Shown here: positions 62,031 to 64,000 of the stretch, one piece after another
How positions within the stretch are numbered: position 1 is the first letter of the stretch
Layout: each line of letters begins with the position of its first letter
Assembly (NCBI GenBank): GCA_017591395.1
Contig: WEDG01004556.1
Location: forward strand, 16,034-80,033
Source of the DNA: Schistocephalus solidus
Lineage: Eukaryota; Platyhelminthes; Cestoda; Diphyllobothriidea; Diphyllobothriidae
Length of the DNA: 64,000 nucleotides
Reading direction: 5' to 3'
Notes under the pieces: generated by a model
The model's database searches: none
Told to the model about the DNA's origin: nothing
Seen by the model: only the letters and a program-made list of their open reading frames with translations
Program-made: the position numbers and the translations under genes

Positions 62031-62599
62031 CGTCAAATATCATCTACCGGATCCAATGTGACTCCTGTGAAGATAACTACGTCGGAGAGACAGGGAAGCG
62101 GTTGCAGACCCGTGTTACCGAACACGTGTGGGTAGTTAGGAGAATGGACCCATTGTCCCTGGTGGCGGAACACTGTGCAAACTCTGGGCACACGTTCGCA
62201 TTCCAAAACTCCAAAATCCTGGGTCGAGGAAATGACCGCGTAACCAGGGAAACAATTGAAGCCTGGCACACGGAGCCTACATCGATCAACCGTTGTGTCG
62301 CCCTTCCGGTAGCCTACCAGGCCCTCCGGGTGCAGCTAATCGAACGTAAGAGCAAACACGGAATTAGGCCAAACGAGAATTCCACCGCGGGAGAACCTAT
62401 TATGGATATGCACCTAACCACGCCACAATTCGGGGCCGACGAAGGCGCAGTCATGATTACCGCCGCATCAATTACTACCCCGACAGACGAGGAGACATGC
62501 CCTCAGGCCACAAACATGAATATAGGCCCAGGTTGCCAATTAAGGTCAATGCGGACCCAGACAATGGCCGCCCCCCTCAACGAGAGACATGTGAACTGA
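62025..62599 (+). pseudogene. PLE fam1 GIY-YIG endonuclease and tail
   Basis: [32 protein letters not shown] (GIY-YIG: Y..., NYVGET, R, E), then HTFAFQNSKILGRGNDRVTR, TSINRCVALPVAYQALRVQL and a variable linker. A CxxC precedes the YVG motif as in fam2. One frameshift separates it from the RT. Confidence 0.82.
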
Positions 62600-62818
62600 C
62601 AGCGATTACCTCCTCCTCCTCCTCCCCCCCCTTCTTCACCCCGGTGGCTACAGAGATGATTCCTGTGTGTATGCCAGTAAAGAAAGCCAAAGCCAACTAA
62701 GGACTCCCCCACCCCGTCCTCCTATAGTGCACACTGTTAAGGTAAAACCGTACAATCAACGCTGTTACAAACCGGCTATCACCCCCTATAAATACAGTGA
62801 GACGCGGTACGATACTCA

Positions 62819-62859
62819 CCTCCGACGATGGAAGCTTGTATGCTTTTGAAACGTCAGGA
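62819..62859 (+). ncRNA. Hammerhead-like motif, PLE fam1 tail
   Basis: CTCCGACGATGG, hairpin AAGCTTGTATGCTT, TTGAAACGTCAGG. CCGACGA combines the U4-to-C change with C at the free seventh position. Confidence 0.45.
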
Positions 62860-62893
62860 CAATACACCTATAGTCCCTGAGATCGCCTTTTCT

Positions 62894-62898
<5 letters not shown>

Positions 62899-62931
<33 letters not shown>
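62899..62931. repeat. (AT)n microsatellite
   Basis: About 32 bp AT tract starting at the last bases of the fam1 tail. Confidence 0.9.
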
Positions 62932-62934
<3 letters not shown>

Positions 62935-63539
62935 TAAAGATTCGAGGTCTCGATATCTTATCGCGTTCCTCGTCTCCTGAAGAAGACGAAGCAGAAGAGG
63001 GGGCGAGTTCATGGACCAAATTTTATTTGTAGTACAAATACGATATATAGTGAATGTACTAAGGATGGCTTGCGTTTGCACCTAGGATACATTTCTCAAT
63101 GATTTAGTATTAACGATTGGTCCGCTTGCTTGTAATACGCCACGATTGACTGCTGTGCTATGAAATCTTCATAGAGAAGATATGAGTTCCATTCCCCAGT
63201 CAACCACGTGAGAATTCGACAGTCAAGCATTAAATAACGCGCCGAAGGTAATTTTTGGCCCTCTAAAAATTTCGGGCACCGCGTTGCATGGAAGAGAGTG
63301 CCTAAGATTTCATCTCACAGCAACACCAGAAGGAGATGATGTAATAAAGTTTAATTGTATATAAATCAAACTTTCGTGTGGGATTTTTAGCGCGTAAGCG
63401 TGTTTGTACTCAGAAAACAACAAACATCAGGCCAAATTTCAAGTTGTAGGAAAGACGGAATTTACCTGTGGGAGGAATTTATTGTGAACAGAAATTCCAG
63501 TTGCTATCTCGGGCAGCAGGAACCACTGTCCAGTCATGC
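62932..63539. other. No gene recognised
   Basis: Non-repetitive DNA without recognisable coding content. Confidence 0.4.
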
Positions 63540-63662
63540 CTACGAGAGAGAGAGAGAGTAAGAGGTCAAGAAAGAGAGGAACAGAGAGAGGGTGAGAGAG
63601 AGAGAGAGGCAGAGAGTGGGAGTGAGAGAGAGAGCGCGAGCAAGAAAGAGAGAGGGAGTGAT
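63540..63662. repeat. Imperfect (GA)n tract
   Basis: Interrupted GAGAGA repeats; fuses by chance with the fam2 tail frame to give the ORF 63468-63836. Confidence 0.85.
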
Positions 63663-63943
63663 AGAATGGCGAGGAAATTCATCGAAACTTGGCAGTCAGA
63701 CGCCAACTCTATCAACCGCAGCATTGATCTACCAGTGCCCTATAAGGCCATCAAGCACCATTGGCGCACGAGACGAGGACCAAGGAGAAACGAGGCGACT
63801 AGACCTATCGCAAGTGAGCACGAAAGATCTATTTAAACCATGTATTTTCCCCTATGCTCTATCTCAGAGGATGCGCTCGAGTATGAGTGTGAAACGTCAG
63901 ATAATTATATCTTCTACCACAGAGATCGTCTTATATTCTCCTT

Positions 63944-63950
<7 letters not shown>
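63663..63950 (+). mobile_element. PLE fam2 tail
   Basis: [34 protein letters not shown], then hammerhead remnant (CAGAGGATGCGCTCGAGTA) with intact TGAAACGTCAG and terminal TTCTCCTTCCAT running into (AT)n. Confidence 0.78.
63864..63904 (+). ncRNA. Hammerhead-like motif, PLE fam2, decayed
   Basis: First core strand CAGAGGA in place of CCGATGA; hairpin and TGAAACGTCAG kept. Confidence 0.35.

Positions 63951-63981
<31 letters not shown>
63947..63981. repeat. (AT)n microsatellite
   Basis: AT tract directly after a fam2 terminal sequence; the following GAGTTGTACTCGTGAAT resembles a class B tail in minus orientation. Confidence 0.9.
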
Positions 63982-63984
<3 letters not shown>

Positions 63985-64000
63985 AGTTGTACTCGTGAAT

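Larger units (their letters stand above)
60985..62905 (+). mobile_element. PLE fam1 copy, 5'-truncated, partner of minus copy
   Basis: Begins at DIPLRPIVSLRGAPTFNLAK, runs through an almost open RT (61233-62020) and GIY-YIG (62025-62599), a UTR, a hammerhead (62819-62859) and terminal GATCGCCTTTTCTTCTCAT joining an (AT)n tract. Head-to-head with 58506-60984. Confidence 0.88.

Noticed and set aside
63468..63836. 122-codon ORF as a novel protein
   Set aside because: It is a chance fusion of an imperfect (GA)n tract with a PLE fam2 tail.

Overview
The window is eukaryotic genomic DNA from a metazoan. It holds one convincing host gene, split by introns, in a background dominated by Penelope-like retroelements (PLEs; reverse transcriptase plus GIY-YIG endonuclease), non-LTR LINE remnants, small tRNA-like repeats and long microsatellites. 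The combination of many GIY-YIG PLEs, LINEs with CR1-like C-termini, and a roughly 305-bp repeat joining a tRNA-like promoter to a hammerhead ribozyme (the architecture of the schistosome Sm-alpha element) suggests a flatworm (trematode or cestode). That assignment is inference; no species marker is visible.

The host gene is a TMEM26-family multi-pass membrane protein on the + strand. It has four coding exons (4908-5224, 7241-7403, 8985-9026, 22412-23305) with good GT/AG boundaries and continuous phase. The third intron is 13.4 kb and consists almost entirely of PLE copies, many in mirror-image pairs. No second host gene is recognised; 23306-64000 looks like intergenic, repeat-rich DNA.

At least six PLE subfamilies are present. 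Here they are called fam1 (9.9-11.9, 18.5-20.1, 46.7-47.2, 58.5-62.9 kb), fam2 (13.4-22.0, 33.6-34.3, 47.2-47.6, 63.7-63.9 kb), fam3 and fam7, which share a 'class B' tail (11.9-13.3, 24.7-27.0 kb), fam4 (31.1-32.4, 39.8-42.1 kb), fam5 (37.5-43.0 and 56.4-57.0 kb) and fam6 (32.4-33.0, 35.8-37.4, 43.1-44.3 kb). All copies are broken by frameshifts, stops or truncation. Most tails carry a short hammerhead-like ribozyme core (CNGANGA, hairpin, GAAA) just before the terminal sequence, which often runs straight into an (AT)n tract. Copies are repeatedly joined head-to-head with both 3' ends facing outward. One such pair (39808-42110) sits inside a fam5 reverse transcriptase between approximate 11-bp duplications, so it probably integrated as a unit.

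The second RNA-based system is the small tRNA-like repeat ('SINE-A'). It forms tandem arrays at 44447-45076 (+) and 57369-58505 (-) with a 301-306 bp period, one hammerhead fold per unit, so a multimeric transcript could be cut into unit-length RNA. A second short repeat family ('SINE-B', about 380 bp) is defined by an insertion at 21377-21753 with perfect 11-bp target duplications. A separate LINE of about 2.9 kb lies at 50411-53290 (-). Long (AT)n, (GA)n, (AGT)n and (CTC)n tracts account for most remaining low-complexity sequence.
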